DNA from: Phymatolithon calcareum
Lineage: Eukaryota; Rhodophyta; Florideophyceae; Hapalidiales
Assembly (NCBI GenBank): GCA_977006965.1
Contig: OZ345365.1
Location: forward strand, 496,001 to 560,000
Direction: 5' to 3'
DNA: 64,000 bases
Position 1 is the first letter of the stretch. The number at the start of each line of letters is the position of its first letter. A model generated the notes under the pieces. It was not told where the DNA came from. It did no database searches and was given only the letters and a program-made list of their open reading frames with translations. The position numbers and the translations under genes were made by a program. Shown in pieces: positions 31,027 to 41,639 of the stretch.

Positions 31027-31870
31027 GAATATTGTGCAGACAAGAGCAATACGGCAGGGATTTTGCTGATGAACGGAAACGAAATGGTGAAGGAATTGGC
31101 GTTGACGGCAGGAGCTGTTGGATCTTCATATGACGCCGAGGTCTTTGCCGCTGCCCATGCGTTCCAAGAAGTGTTGAAGATCCCATTCGCACCTGGAAGC
31201 ACTATACGGTGGTTCACTGACAGTAGGAGCGCTATCGATGCTATTGACGGTGAACCGAGGGGATACGGGGAGATGGTACGGAAACTTTGGGGCCTTATGG
31301 AGCAGCTGATGTCCAAGGGTATCTTTGTCGAAGGAATTTGGATTCCTAGTCACTGTGGAATTCCAAGAAATGATGCTGCCGACGAATTAGCTCGAAAGGG
31401 TATCTACGAATCTAACCTTCTGGACCACCAGAAAGTTCCTCTGACACTTGAAGCAGCAAGATCCATCATCAGGCCGCCTTCCAAATTCGATCCAGTCGTC
31501 GTTCCAACCCTTACAGAAGACCTTCCCATATCGCATAGACGAGCAGAGGTGATGCTGCACCAGCTGATTGGAGACTGCAGCCCAGTGGTTGCCACTTTTC
31601 ACCACGGATGCAATATGGAAGTAATTCCGTACGATCCAGTGTACAAGGCCTGTAATTCTGGTTCCAAGGAAACTACCGAACACCTAATCCTACGATGTGG
31701 TAGACGTTCCGCCTCACGACGAAAATATATTGGCCGAGTGGGAAAAAAGACTGTAGAAGAGGTATGCCGTGAGAGACCCCTAGCCGTACTCAAATTTCTG
31801 AACAATGAGATGCTGTTGCAAAACAGCTCTAGACGCTTACCATAAATGTGAGCAATCTTTCCGCAATAAA
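31027..31870 (+). pseudogene. Non-LTR family D, RNase H domain fragment
   Basis: Open in one frame to 31,845. RNase H catalytic residues appear in order: Asp in ADKSNTAGILL (codon 31,039), Glu in YDAEVFAAAHAF, Asp in WFTDSRSAIDAI and Asp in NDAADELARKG. The WIPSHCGIP block precedes the last. The C-terminal cysteine/histidine cluster CNSGSKETTEHLILRC follows. The 3' tail is GCAATAAAGAAAGAAAGAAA. The RT is missing, so this is a 5'-truncated insertion. Confidence 0.8.
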
Positions 31871-32144
31871 GAAAGAAAGAAAGAAAGTTTCCGCAGCCCA
31901 GAAGAATATACATTACAAAGAAGACGTTGTGTGAAGTCCAGGCGATGTAAGATGACAGTCGGTGGATAACGCACCACGCCAGCTCCTGGAAATTCCCACT
32001 GACTCATACACAATGGGGCTCATAAGCCAGCTCAACGGTAAGAGAGCACGTGCGGAGTGACAAACACTGTCAATGGCTGAAGAGAGAAGTGGGAACCGCC
32101 CAGTTCACACCGCCAACTCTCACAAAGCAGTGCGCCACTTAGCC

Positions 32145-32412
32145 TGAACAACGTGTAACCCGACGTCATTGGCTGGCCCAGCGTAAGCCAACAGCTTCTT
32201 TCTTTCTTTTATTGCAGAAAATGCTAACTTAATTTAGTGCCTGGGAATATTTCCAAACAGCCCCTCATTTTTCACAATTTGAGTCCTTCGAGATGTTTCT
32301 CAGTGCAAATTTCCTCTACGGTTTCGATACCAACTCTTCCAATAGTCTGCCGTCTTGATACAGTCCGTCCACTGCAGCGTAGGAGTAGAGGATCAATGGT
32401 CTCCTTGGGGAT
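32145..32412 (-). mobile_element. Family D 3' fragment with shared flank
   Basis: Reverse D tail near 32,196-32,215. The preceding GTGTAACCCGACGTCAT block recurs at 37,193 before another D copy, so the pair shares flanking DNA. Confidence 0.55.
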
Positions 32413-32750
32413 ATGTGATGTTTTATTTTTAAAGCTCCCAAAACCTCAATTTGAGTAACTGGGCCGCTTCTCACTCTTCCGTACTCTATTCTCCTAAAAT
32501 CTCCTTAATTCGAATTTCTCTTCCCATAGGGGCACGATTAAGTCTTTTGGATTCATATTCAGTCTCTTGGTCTATTTCCGTGGATGGCACTGTTCGTTGG
32601 AGCGATGAGCACTGGTCCCAAAGTATGTCACCAAGGTTGATTTTCTCCATAGTTGGGCTCTGTTTAAAATCAGTCTTAGGTACTACAGGCACGTCTTTCT
32701 CTCTCTTATATGTAGCACTCCTGGTAGCTTGTTCCGCTTGTCTACGGGGA
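32412..32750 (-). mobile_element. Non-LTR family B fragment
   Basis: The minus strand encodes KTDFKQSPTMEKINLGDILW and ESKRLNRAPMGREIRIKEIL. The 3' end is at 32,412 (..ATATCCCC when reversed). Confidence 0.7.
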
Positions 32751-32784
32751 TTTTATTATCCGCAACACGGCACCGCTAATTAGC

Positions 32785-33012
32785 TGTAAAGTTGGCATTC
32801 GGTCGTTTCCCCCCAATGAGCACATCACTTCTCACAGACAAGTTCGGAGATACTGTACCAATCCTCATGAGCAACCTGGAAGAATACCTCGGAAGATATC
32901 AACTGACCAACGAGGAGATTAATATCACTGAAAAAGCTCTAGACAAGCTATTCTTCTTTACTATCGTCTTTTATGACGACATGGAATAGACAAGGCGTCA
33001 ACTGAGCTGCGA
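32785..33012 (+). mobile_element. Non-LTR family G coding end
   Basis: AFGRFPPMSTSLLTDKFGDT, then LMSNLEEYLGRYQLT, and the end EKALDKLFFFTIVFYDDME plus stop at 32,989. The 3' UTR is split by the hAT element and resumes at 34,328. Confidence 0.75.
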
Positions 33013-33563
33013 CGCTGAGCCAGGGGTAGTGCCAATTCCATTGCTCGACATTGCTGTTTGTCGCGCAATTAAACAATTCAATTGCTCACTACGGTTAGTC
33101 AGCAATTCGGATTGCAATTTGAATACTTCCCGCAATAGTCAAGTTAATTGTTTATTCATGCCTCTTCTCCTAGGTGTACGAAACTTTCGTCTTCTGCGCT
33201 AGACTGTTCAACACGCTGGTTGACAACGCTAGACATAGCTTCCTTCACAGTTTGATCATCCCAATAAGAGCGGTTGTTTGACGTGAATGGATATCTCGAG
33301 GCTGTTCGCGAAGGAGTTGCATTAGCTGCTGTACAACTTGTTTCGGCTTCGGTTTCGGAATAGGTAGTACCATGATTGGAAGAGCGAAATTTGTTTAGGT
33401 GTTGTCGACTGGGTCTGGTAGTGTGCTTTGGATAAATGTACGACTTCACTTTTTATATTGACTCTTCTATCTGTCTTTTCAGAAACGGCACTCTAGACAC
33501 TCATACCGTTATACTTGAACGGATGAATGAATTCAACCATCCATGTGATCGTTCTGTTGTAGT

Positions 33564-33890
33564 CAAAGCATTGGAATTATTTATTTATTTTTATTCTTTT
33601 CTCGAAAAGTGTCGAGAATAAATAATTTATTGTTGAACGCAGAAGCAATAAATTATTGTATTCAAGTTCAGTGAGGTATAAATAACTGGTTATTCCCCGA
33701 ATTATTGGATCCTTCTTGCTACTTTCTGTCGCGATAGAATAACCGGATCGAAAAAATGAGGAGTCCGATACAATAATTGTCGCAACCACGACGATCTCAA
33801 TAAATACAATAAATATGCGAGACTCAGGAATAAATTATTGGAACAATAATTTAAATAATTACAATAGCAATTATTTTTTCCAATGCTTTG
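33564..33890. mobile_element. 327-bp hAT-type MITE, copy 1
   Basis: Ends CAAAGCATTGG and CCAATGCTTTG, with target duplication GTTGTAGT at 33,556-33,563 and 33,891-33,898. AT-rich and non-coding. Confidence 0.9.
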
Positions 33891-33998
33891 GTTGTAGTGG
33901 TCTGCGCAGACCATTACAATAGAACGAGCACATGGATGGTTGAATTCAGGAACGTTGTAACTGTATACAGTACGTAGAACTTTACGTACCTAACACTA

Positions 33999-34068
33999 GG
34001 GGAGCACGGCAACATTTTGGCCCGATAGTTATTTAGTTGATTTGGGCCAAAATGGTGCAGTGCTCCCC
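33999..34068. mobile_element. 70-bp foldback MITE
   Basis: 25-base arms (GGGGAGCAC..TTTTGGCCC and its complement, 3 mismatches) with a 20-base loop. Confidence 0.6.
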
Positions 34069-34327
34069 CGGTGAACGCTTATACTGGCCCGAGTTATATA
34101 ATAAAATTAGATGCTACCAACAACCAATTACCACGTACTACGCATGATACATTTGAAGTGATCGTTATTTCCTTCAACTCTGCTCTTGCTGAACTATACA
34201 CTTTCGTACAACCTACCGACCAGCAATTCGAATTGCAATTCTTCATCAGAACCCAATTTGGGTCGAATTGCTATGAATTGCAATTAATTGCAATAGCAAT
34301 GGATTGCGCACGACCCCTGCGCTGAGC

Positions 34328-34500
34328 CCGATAGGAAATCTGACAAGTGGACCCCGAGCTTTTCCCTCTGCCCACGGGAGAGCGTTTTTGCAGCTAGGGC
34401 TACGACATTAACCCTGATTACACGGATTTGAGTAGATGATCGAAGCTCCGAGGGCGTAGCTGCTGATACGCATTTAATAAATTCCAAATTCAAAAAAACA
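34328..34500 (+). mobile_element. Family G 3' UTR, downstream part
   Basis: Continues the UTR interrupted at 33,012 and ends ATTTAATAAATTCCAAATTC plus an A-rich tail. Confidence 0.7.
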
Positions 34501-34880
34501 AAATGAAATTCTATGTGTTGACACAGCCATATATATATATATGCCAGTATTATCAAAGCAAATGTAGACGCTTGGAGTAGCTGCGCTTCTGATGAGCCGC
34601 GAAGACGTGAGGCTTACCATGCAGTTGACTATTGTCATCGACATGGGCAGCATAAAATAGCGGTCCACTGAAGTCAAAAAACGAAATTTGGCGGGAAGTT
34701 CATCATGAAACAGATAGTTTTGAATTATGGCCAATTAAAACGCTCCGGATGTCGAAAATTGCAAGGTTGATGCAGTTCAAACCTTGTGGCATCATCAGCA
34801 AAACGAATTACAGTAGTCGTATTCGTGCTTAGCCAGTGTGTTCTTCCGACCATAGAGCAAATTCTAATCACATGCCGGAG
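34501..34880. other. No recognised feature
   Basis: Contains a short (AT)n run near 34,533. TACCATGCA..ACTATTGTCATCGACAT at 34,617 recurs at 38,693. Confidence 0.4.
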
Positions 34881-34895
34881 CACATGACAAAAGCA

Positions 34896-35297
34896 GCATG
34901 GCTGAAGAATTTGGCACCAGAGCCAGAGAGCATATGAAGACCTTTGAATGCGCGCTAGCAGGGTACGACCTCGACGGAGAAAAAATATTGGATGGGAGAA
35001 AAGGCGCTAGATGAGCTTTACTATTAAATAGTAAAGCTCATCTAGCGCCTTTTAAATTTTAGCAAGACACTCATTGAACGCATGGAGAACGAAGAACGCA
35101 TGTATTGATTCGCAGCAGGCAAGGCAAGAAGCGGTCGAGTCCAAGCAGTAACAACCCCGTAGAGGACTGCGATAGGATTACTTTGAATCCTGAGTTTTCC
35201 CGTCCGCCATTCTGGTGGGCGTTTCGTGAGCTGCACAAAGGTAGGTAGCATCAGAGGAAGACTTGCCCATATCTTCGGAAAGCTTGAACTAAAAACA
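34896..35297 (+). mobile_element. Non-LTR family A fragment with target duplication
   Basis: Flanked by ACATGACAAAAGCA (34,882-34,895) and ACATGACAAGAGCA (about 35,298-35,311). Encodes EEFGTRAREHMKTFECALAG and, after the palindrome, SKTLIERMENEERMY-stop. It occupies the same F-repeat position as in the left arm. Confidence 0.75.
34999..35053. repeat. Perfect 55-bp palindrome with one-base centre
   Basis: 34,999-35,025 is the exact reverse complement of 35,027-35,053 (centre A35,026). It falls inside the EKALDE coding segment of family A. Confidence 0.95.
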
Positions 35298-35304
35298 ACA
35301 TGAC

Positions 35305-35790
35305 AAGAGCATTATTTGAGGATAAGTGTCGCCATGAAGTGGATTTATTAAGAAGGTACAATGTGTCCCAACTTGAGCAAAGTCGGCACGTTTCTTAGCG
35401 TTCTACTACTCTCGAGCCTTCACTTGCCTTAATCAGAATTTCGCAGTATATCTTCAATGGCTCGAGCCACGTTGTTCTCCTCTGTAAGGGTCCATGTGGT
35501 CTTCTTCAGGATATTGTTGAGTGTTCGAACTCCATGCTCCTTGACTGCTCATTTCTTCTATCAACTTCGGCGGATTTCTTTGAAAGTGGCATACAACTCA
35601 TCTTGCGCAGAGAATTCTTTACATGTTTTCTTTCATCCTCAGTGCTTGGTGCGGTAGACCATTCTTGGAAAAAGTAATTTTCCTGGCACGGAGTTCTTCT
35701 TGGGCACATCTATCTTGTTTGTCAGTTGGCGTGTTCGATTTTCGCGTGCGGTCGAGGTGAGGGTAAGTGTCATTATCTACAATTCTACAA
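35305..35790 (-). repeat. Family F repeat, third copy
   Basis: Matches 29,790-30,250 closely, in the same orientation. Confidence 0.65.
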
Positions 35791-35794
35791 GTTG

Positions 35795-36420
35795 GGGATA
35801 TTTGATGATTTAATTTTGAGAGCTCCCAAAGCCTCACCTTGGAGTAACGGGGCAGCTCTTGCGATATTCTCTAAGCTAAAGTCCTCCGGCTACTCAACAC
35901 GTTCTTGATTCGTAATTCTCTCCCAACGAGAGCTCCTGTGAGTCTCTTGCTCTCTACCTCAATTTCTCTACTCATCTTCGACGAGTACGTTGTAAGGTGA
36001 CTAGTTAGATCACCGCGGTAATCCCACAGTAGGCACCCAATACTGATTTTCTCCAAAGAGGTGCTCAGTTAAATGTCAACCTTAGGCACCTTAAACGTGT
36101 TGTTCTTTCTCCTATGTAAAGGATCCCTGGTAGATTGCCTTCAGTGGGAATCTTCGCTGATCTGCCTTCTTCCTTTTCACATACCTTTATTTTTTCTTCT
36201 CTACTCCTCTTCTTCGTGACAGATACCTCCTGGGTTTTCTGAAGGGCTTGTCGCAAGTCTTCATAAATCTTGAGATATTCAATATCCTTCATTACTTCCT
36301 TTATGCCCTCATCTCCTCCAAAGTACTCTTCAGTTTCATCAAGGCGCTTTTTGTGTCTTACCAGGCTTAATGCAAAAATTTCTGCTTGATGAAATCTCCT
36401 CATTTTGGTGGTCCCAGTCG
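35795..36420 (-). pseudogene. Non-LTR family B C-terminal fragment
   Basis: RRFHQAEIFALSLVRHKKRL.., then GNLPGILYIGERTTRLRCLR (36,065-36,403). After a frameshift come EKISIGCLLWDYRGDLTSH and RLTGALVGRELRIKNVL. The 3' end near 35,800 reads ..CATCAAATATCCCC when reversed. Confidence 0.75.
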
Positions 36421-36430
36421 GTACTTAAAT

Positions 36431-36757
36431 CAAACCATTGGAAAAAATAATTGCTATTGTAATTATTTAAATTATTGTTCCAATAATTTATTCCTGAGTC
36501 TCGCATATTTATTGTATTTATTGAGATCGCCGTGGTTGCGACAATTATTGTATCGGACTCCTCATTTTTTCGATCCGGTTATTCTATCGCGACAGAAAGT
36601 AGCAAGAAGGATCCAATAATTCGGGGAATAACCAGTTATTTATACCTCACTGAACTTGAATACAATAATTTATTGCTTCTGCGTTCAACAATAAATTATT
36701 TATTCTCGACACTTTTCGAGAAAAGAATAAAAATAAATAAATAATTCCAATGCTTTG
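36431..36757. mobile_element. 327-bp hAT-type MITE, copy 2
   Basis: Inverted relative to copy 1 and nearly identical. Target duplication ACTTAAAT at 36,423-36,430 and 36,758-36,765. It is inserted in or next to the B fragment. Confidence 0.9.
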
Positions 36758-36804
36758 ACTTAAATCGCATTCGGTCCTATTGCTTTTCAACCTTGCATGA
36801 CCAC

Positions 36805-37185
36805 TTTTTTTTGAATTTGGAATTTATTAAACGCCCTCAGTAACACTCATGAGACTGCAAGGGAGATGCGTTTCAGCAGCTACGTTGTAGCTTCGATCAT
36901 ATATTCAAATACTTGTAACCCGGGTTAACGTCGTAGCCCTAGCTGCAAAAACCCTCTCCCGTAAAAGGGCGGAGGGAAAAGCTTGGGGTCCACTGATCAG
37001 ATTTCCTCAATTGGCGCCTTATCTATTCCATGTCGTCGTAAAAGACGATAGTGAAGAAGAATAGCTTGTCTAGAGCTTTTTCAGTAATATCAATCTCCTC
37101 TTTGGTCAGTTGATATCTTCCGAGGTATTCTTCCAGGTTGCTCATGAGGATTGGTACTGTCACAATGCACTGCTCCACTTTGCCG
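36805..37185 (-). mobile_element. Non-LTR family G 3' part
   Basis: 3' UTR 36,805-37,010, then the minus coding end (LEEYLGRYQLT.. EKALDKLFFFTIVFYDDME). Confidence 0.75.
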
Positions 37186-37189
37186 GCAC

Positions 37190-38320
37190 CACGTGTAACC
37201 CGACGTCATCGGCCGGCCCAGCGTAAGCCAACAGCTTCTTTCTTTCGTTCTTTTATTACAGAAAGGGGATATTTCAAAACAGCCGCTCATTTTTCACAAT
37301 TTGATTACTTCGAGCGGTTTCTCATTGCAAAATTCCTGTACCATTTTGGTGCAAACTCTTCCAATACTCTCGCGTCTTCATGCAGTCCGTCCACTACAGC
37401 GTAGGAGTAGATGTTTAACGGTCTCCTTGTTTCCCAATGAGCAGGCCTTACATATAGGGTCGTAATAAACCGAACTATCTTGAAAACCTGTCATCATTGA
37501 GCAACATTCTGCGGCACGCTGATTAATGGTAGTTTCAGCACGCCTGTGGCTTTTGAGCGCTGAGGGTAGGAACTGCATTCTCCTTAGCTTGTCGAATGGT
37601 TCGGTTTGATGATGGACCTCACAGCTAGTAGGGCTAAGATTATATTTTGATGTGTCACCAGATTTGACTCCGTAATGCTTCTTCGAGAAAGCTCGTCCGC
37701 TTTTTCGTTCCCAGGAGACCACACTGGCTTGGGATCCAAATTATGGTGATCATGTCATCCATCAGCTTTCCCATTGCATTCCACATCTTTCTTGTAATAT
37801 CTCCGTACACCTGTGATTGTCCGACCAGCGCATCCAGGGAGCTCATGCTGTCGGTAAACAAAGGAATGTGTTGTCCACTTGGGATTTGCAACTGTTCTAT
37901 CTCCTCGAAAGCTCGGACCGTCTCGAATAATTCGGCGTCAAACGATAAACAAACCGCTCCTGTGCTCGTGGCAAGTTCCGACACTGTTTCTTCGACGCGT
38001 AAGAACAAGATACCCGCGCCGCCGACCTGTGCAGGAATGCTTTGGTACATACAGATGTTGATCCGTACGTTTGAGTTGGTGGAAACCGTCCAGTTGGGCG
38101 GCGTCTGGTGACAGCGAGCAACGACGGCTAGGTCTAGACTGGATGCGTTTCGCTGATTTTTACTAGACGCCATCGGTTTCGGTACGATGTACCTGGCGCC
38201 AGCGCTGACTGACACCGGCGCAGTGTGACACCAGCTGACATCGACTGTCCGCTGCACGGCAAACGGAGCTGCCGGCATAGGGAGCAGACACCGGAATATA
38301 GCTGTCTCAGAGGCGCACAA
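37190..38320 (-). pseudogene. Non-LTR family D, RNase H fragment
   Basis: The minus strand has VGGAGILFLRVEETVSELA, FDAELFETVRAFEE, LFTDSMSSLDAL and WIPSQCGLLGTKKRTSF. The last catalytic Asp block (NxxAD) is lost. After a frameshift near 37,690 it reads RRAETTINQRAAECCSMM.. CKACSLGNKETVKHLLLRCS. Confidence 0.75.
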
Positions 38321-38419
38321 AGAGCATTTAAGCTGTGTGTTCGGAATGCATGCCAGATCCCCATTGCTGTGTTTGTGGGCACGGATTTCAACTCTCGGGA
38401 GCCAGCCCTGTTTTATGAT

Positions 38420-38500
38420 GGGGATATATGTTGATTTATTTTAAAAGCACCCAAGACCTCACTGTGAGTAACGGGGCAGATCCTCAATAAAACGAAGGAC
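38420..38500 (-). mobile_element. Family B 3' tail
   Basis: Reversed it reads GAGGTCTTGGGTGCTTTTAA..ATATATCCCC. Confidence 0.65.
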
Positions 38501-39930
38501 ACTGGGGATTCCTGAGTGATCCCTCACCTCAGTACTAATCCAGCCATGATGTGTAAACAACTACTTTATTAGCTAACAAACTCCTAGGGAATAATCTGCT
38601 TTCTTTGTAAAGCTTTATTTGTAGGAGGTTGAGTCGAGCCTTGGAGGGAGACGGGACAATTACTGTTTGGAGCGGATAACGAAATCTATGCTTACCATGC
38701 ACTTTACTATTGTCATCGACATTATCGGGAGTCACAGCTATCTCCAGGAGCACTAGTGTATGTTCATTTATGATATATGGTGCACATACTCGTGGACATG
38801 AGAGTGACAGTGAATTACACTACACTAAAAGTTGCTGTACGTGCATTCTGAACAACGCATGTGCGCGCAAAAATAACGCTCCCCCGTAGTACTCGAGGAT
38901 GCGTTTCTAGTCACGAAAAACAGGCTCTTAAAATGTAGTTTTATTGTACAAATGTTCCTTGGATGATTCTACAGTAACGGGAGATAGTGCGCGTATTTAG
39001 ATTAATCTGCGAGGGATAGGGAGAACTTTGTAGAGGAGGCGGGCTCAAAGTCTTCCAGTTAGTGTTACGCGCTGCACAGCGAACGTTATCCGAAACCAGC
39101 GCCAACGAAAGTTATCTCCAATTTGGCATCCCGCGCGCATTCTCGCGCCGATCATCCTCATTGAGCAACAACTTTGCGCCGGCACATATTTCGCACGCAG
39201 AGAGTTCACTCATTTCCTCTTCCATGCAATCTGTTCCTGAGTTCCTGGGACACGCAGTCGCCCCCAGACAAGAGGCATAGATTGCGAGTCGTGTCAGCAT
39301 ATAACAAGCCGCAAAAGGCCTATCGACAGAGAGAGGCGATCAATACACTTACCATTCTTTATTCAAAACCATCCTTGACCTTTTTCCATTTGGCTGCTTA
39401 GCCGTATTCCCTTTCCTTTCATTCAGGGCTTTTCAGCCACACGAGAAGACAGAATCGTCACGGGGTTTGGTAACAGCTACTGCCCAGTCCGTTTCATGAG
39501 TCATCCAGAAAACGTCTGATGGCTGAGAAGCAAAAACACAAAAAAAGAAAAAAAATGAGTTAGAGCCAGTGTCCCATTGCCAAAAAAGAAATGGCGAACG
39601 CAATGAAACACCTCATAACGACGAAGCTGATGCTGTAGAGAGTCCAAAAGAGATCACAAGTCTCCGCAGGGCTGTCCGGAAGAGGATGCATGTCTTTCCC
39701 AAATAACTTCCAGCAATATTGGCTACGGAAGCTCTAGCACATTTTAAAACGTCTTCACTCAGGACTTCTCCCACATGCGAGGCGCGTAGGACCACCAGAT
39801 AAGGAGACTGGCCGTATCGTACGAGTGATCTCTGCTCTGAAATTGCCGCCGATTGCAAACGAGAATGCGTGTCAGTTTCTGTCTTTTCAATCTCGCCTTC
39901 CGCGCACAATGACGTTAAAATAGCTCCGTG
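38501..39930. other. No recognised gene
   Basis: Both strands have only short ORFs. The minus ORF 39,613-39,909 shows no motif I recognise. Confidence 0.4.
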
Positions 39931-39936
39931 GTATCA

Positions 39937-40206
39937 ATGGCTCTCCTGGAATGTCTCGAAGACTTTGATCTCTGCGCCATCTTGACGGGAGCGGTATGTT
40001 TCATGCAAAGCCGTGCATTCTTTGCGCTGCCGCGCGCATATGAGCTTCGCGCGATCTTGACGGGAGAGGACTGCTTTATGCAAAAGCAATGCATTCTTAT
40101 CACTGCCGAGCGCGTAAGAGCTCTGTGTCCCAGAAAATCCAGGGCAACGTACCTGGAAGGTGGCAACGCAGAGCGCTCTCGTGGTCTCTGGGTGTTTGGG
40201 TTGTAG
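39937..40206 (+). CDS. Small ORF with two 25-residue tandem repeats
   Basis: Start ATG 39,937; 89 codons. Two adjacent units each contain LxAILTG-[AE]-x-CFMQ followed by about 15 variable residues (a 75-base tandem repeat at about 39,970-40,120). No signal peptide. The unit length is a multiple of three, which keeps the frame open. Function unknown; the minus strand is open too, so coding status is unproven. Confidence 0.3.
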   Translation: MALLECLEDFDLCAILTGAVCFMQSRAFFALPRAYELRAILTGEDCFMQKQCILITAERVRALCPRKSRATYLEGGNAERSRGLWVFGL

Positions 40207-40207
40207 A

Positions 40208-40255
40208 AGTGTAGATTTTTATTTAAAAGTTGACAGCGCATCTGCAGCCACAGTT
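40208..40255 (-). mobile_element. Family E tail
   Basis: Reverse of ..AACTTTTAAATAAAAATCTACACTTC.. with the CTGCAGATGCG block; the same block is at 47,560. Confidence 0.55.
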
Positions 40256-40289
40256 GTTTGGGTTGGCCATTTTTCGTTTCAGATAAGTT

Positions 40290-40620
40290 TTTTTATTGCA
40301 ATTTTTTAAAGCCCCGCAGTCATACGAATATACGGGCAGGGCTTCCTCAGGTGCTGTCCTCGCTAGGGCGGCTCTACTCTTATGTCTGGCATTCTATCTG
40401 AGACCCTAGCATGTGTTCGGTTGTTTTGATTGCTCTTCGTAGCAGTTTCGAGGCGTCGCTTCTTCTTTCAGCACAGGTCTTCTTCATGCTGCATACTCTC
40501 GATGATGCTTTTGCTGAAGAGCAAAAGGTCATCTAATGCCTTCTCAGTTGCCGCTCTGTCGTCTTCCTTGAGTTCATAGGCTGAAAGGTTGCGATCCAGG
40601 GTCTCCATGTGCTGTCTGTG
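40290..40620 (-). mobile_element. Non-LTR family A' 3' fragment
   Basis: The minus strand encodes HMETLDRNLSAYELKEDDRA and EKALDDLLLFSKSIIESMQH-EEDLC-stop. The UTR ends CGGGGCTTTAAAAAATTGCA. Confidence 0.7.
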
Positions 40621-40785
40621 CAAAAGACTTACTCGGGCCCTCACAGGGAGAGAAATTCGAATTAAGGAGATATTAGAAGGAGAGTAGAGAGATGAGTATC
40701 GAAAACAGCGATAAGCTGCCCTGTTACTCAATTTGAGGCTTTTGGAGCTTTTAAAATAAATCAACATATATCCCCCCTGTTCTTC
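40620..40785 (+). mobile_element. Family B 3' end
   Basis: LTRALTGREIRIKEILEG-type coding end, then GAGGCTTTTGGAGCTTTTAA..ATATATCCCCCC. An E tail follows at 40,855-40,895. Confidence 0.7.
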
Positions 40786-41037
40786 GTATGCTGCTGAACG
40801 TGGACAGAATCAAGCCAAAACCTCTTTGCCCTAGGAAAAGTTGCCCAAGCGTCAGCTGATGTGTTTTTAGCTTTTAAATAAAAATCTACATTTCTTCTTC
40901 TTCTATGACGCTGAGAGCAGACTCAGAGGCGGACTGAAGGCATCATCTTTGATTGGCGTTTCTGAAGTTCGTGAACTGTCCTCGCTCTCCGATTCTCAAG
41001 GAGTCGTGGAATTTCTTTATGTAGCGCTAGTGGGGGT

Positions 41038-41352
41038 TGTGCACCGGCTGCGAGGGTTGACATTAGCCCGAGGGCATGGTATTCAACCGAGGCGCAGCCG
41101 AGGTCCGAATATCATGGCCCTGAGGGCGATTGTCATCCCGAGAGTACGGTGCACAACACGCTTGTCAACCGGCTGAGAAACAAGTGGAAAACAAGTATTT
41201 CGTACGAGTCTCCTATCAAAGCTGCTATGTCATCCCTAGGGATGACATAGAGCAATCAATATTCTATGTCATCCCTAGGGATGACATAGAAGCAATCAGT
41301 TGCAAGAGGAAGCCGATCATCGGCATGTCTACCCCCTCAGCCGGTTGACAAC
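41038..41352. mobile_element. Palindrome-rich MITE, copy 1
   Basis: First module (41,038-41,155): a 118-bp imperfect hairpin bounded by TGTGCACCG. Second module (41,162-41,352): bounded by TTGTCAACCGGCTGAG and CTCAGCCGGTTGACAA. Inside it are two perfect palindromes built on CTATGTCATCCCT (41,225-41,250 and 41,263-41,290). Related copies lie at 62,260-62,524 and 62,855-63,091. Confidence 0.75.
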
Positions 41353-41638
41353 AGTTATTGTCGGGTCCCGGTATCTAGTTTGGTGATATTGCGGCACTCG
41401 CGACATGTGGCGCTTGAGTAAATAGTCAGTGAAGGTGTCCCAACAGTTTTACTCTTGCGATGCTCACGTGAGCGAGGTTGCTAAGCCAACATATAGGGTC
41501 CATCTTCAGGGGGAGCTTGCGACTAATCAGCTTAGTCTGTCATGCATTGCAGACAGTGTATGGCACACTAAACCGATACGTTTCGGTTCACGGAGTAGGG
41601 AGTAGACATGTCGTTCAGTTTTAGGAATGTACCTTAAT
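41353..41638. other. No recognised feature
   Basis: Short unassigned interval. Confidence 0.4.
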
Positions 41639-41639
41639 T

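Larger units (their letters stand above)
21750..32140 (-). repeat. Right arm of the inverted duplication
   Basis: Mirror of 300-15,900. Right-arm-only insertions are the SINE at 21,805, the H fragment at 26,830 and the B element at 28,023. The left-arm-only block 5,330-13,211 is absent at 24,920: the sequence ..CTCTTTTTGA joins directly to ATATCGGAAAG. Confidence 0.85.
33021..34319. mobile_element. hAT element, 8-bp target duplication, non-autonomous
   Basis: CAGGGGTAGTGCCAATTCC at the left end and its partner ..GCACGACCCCTG at the right are flanked by CGCTGAGC (33,013-33,020 and 34,320-34,327). Both subterminal regions are crowded with CAATTGC/GCAATT motifs, typical of hAT transposase-binding arrays. 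A minus ORF at 33,156-33,449 may be a transposase remnant. It splits the family G 3' UTR and itself contains the MITEs at 33,564 and 33,999. Confidence 0.85.

Noticed and set aside
41225-41290. CRISPR-like palindromic repeats
   Set aside because: Only two to three dyads, no regular spacers, a eukaryotic setting, and they belong to a MITE with terminal inverted repeats.
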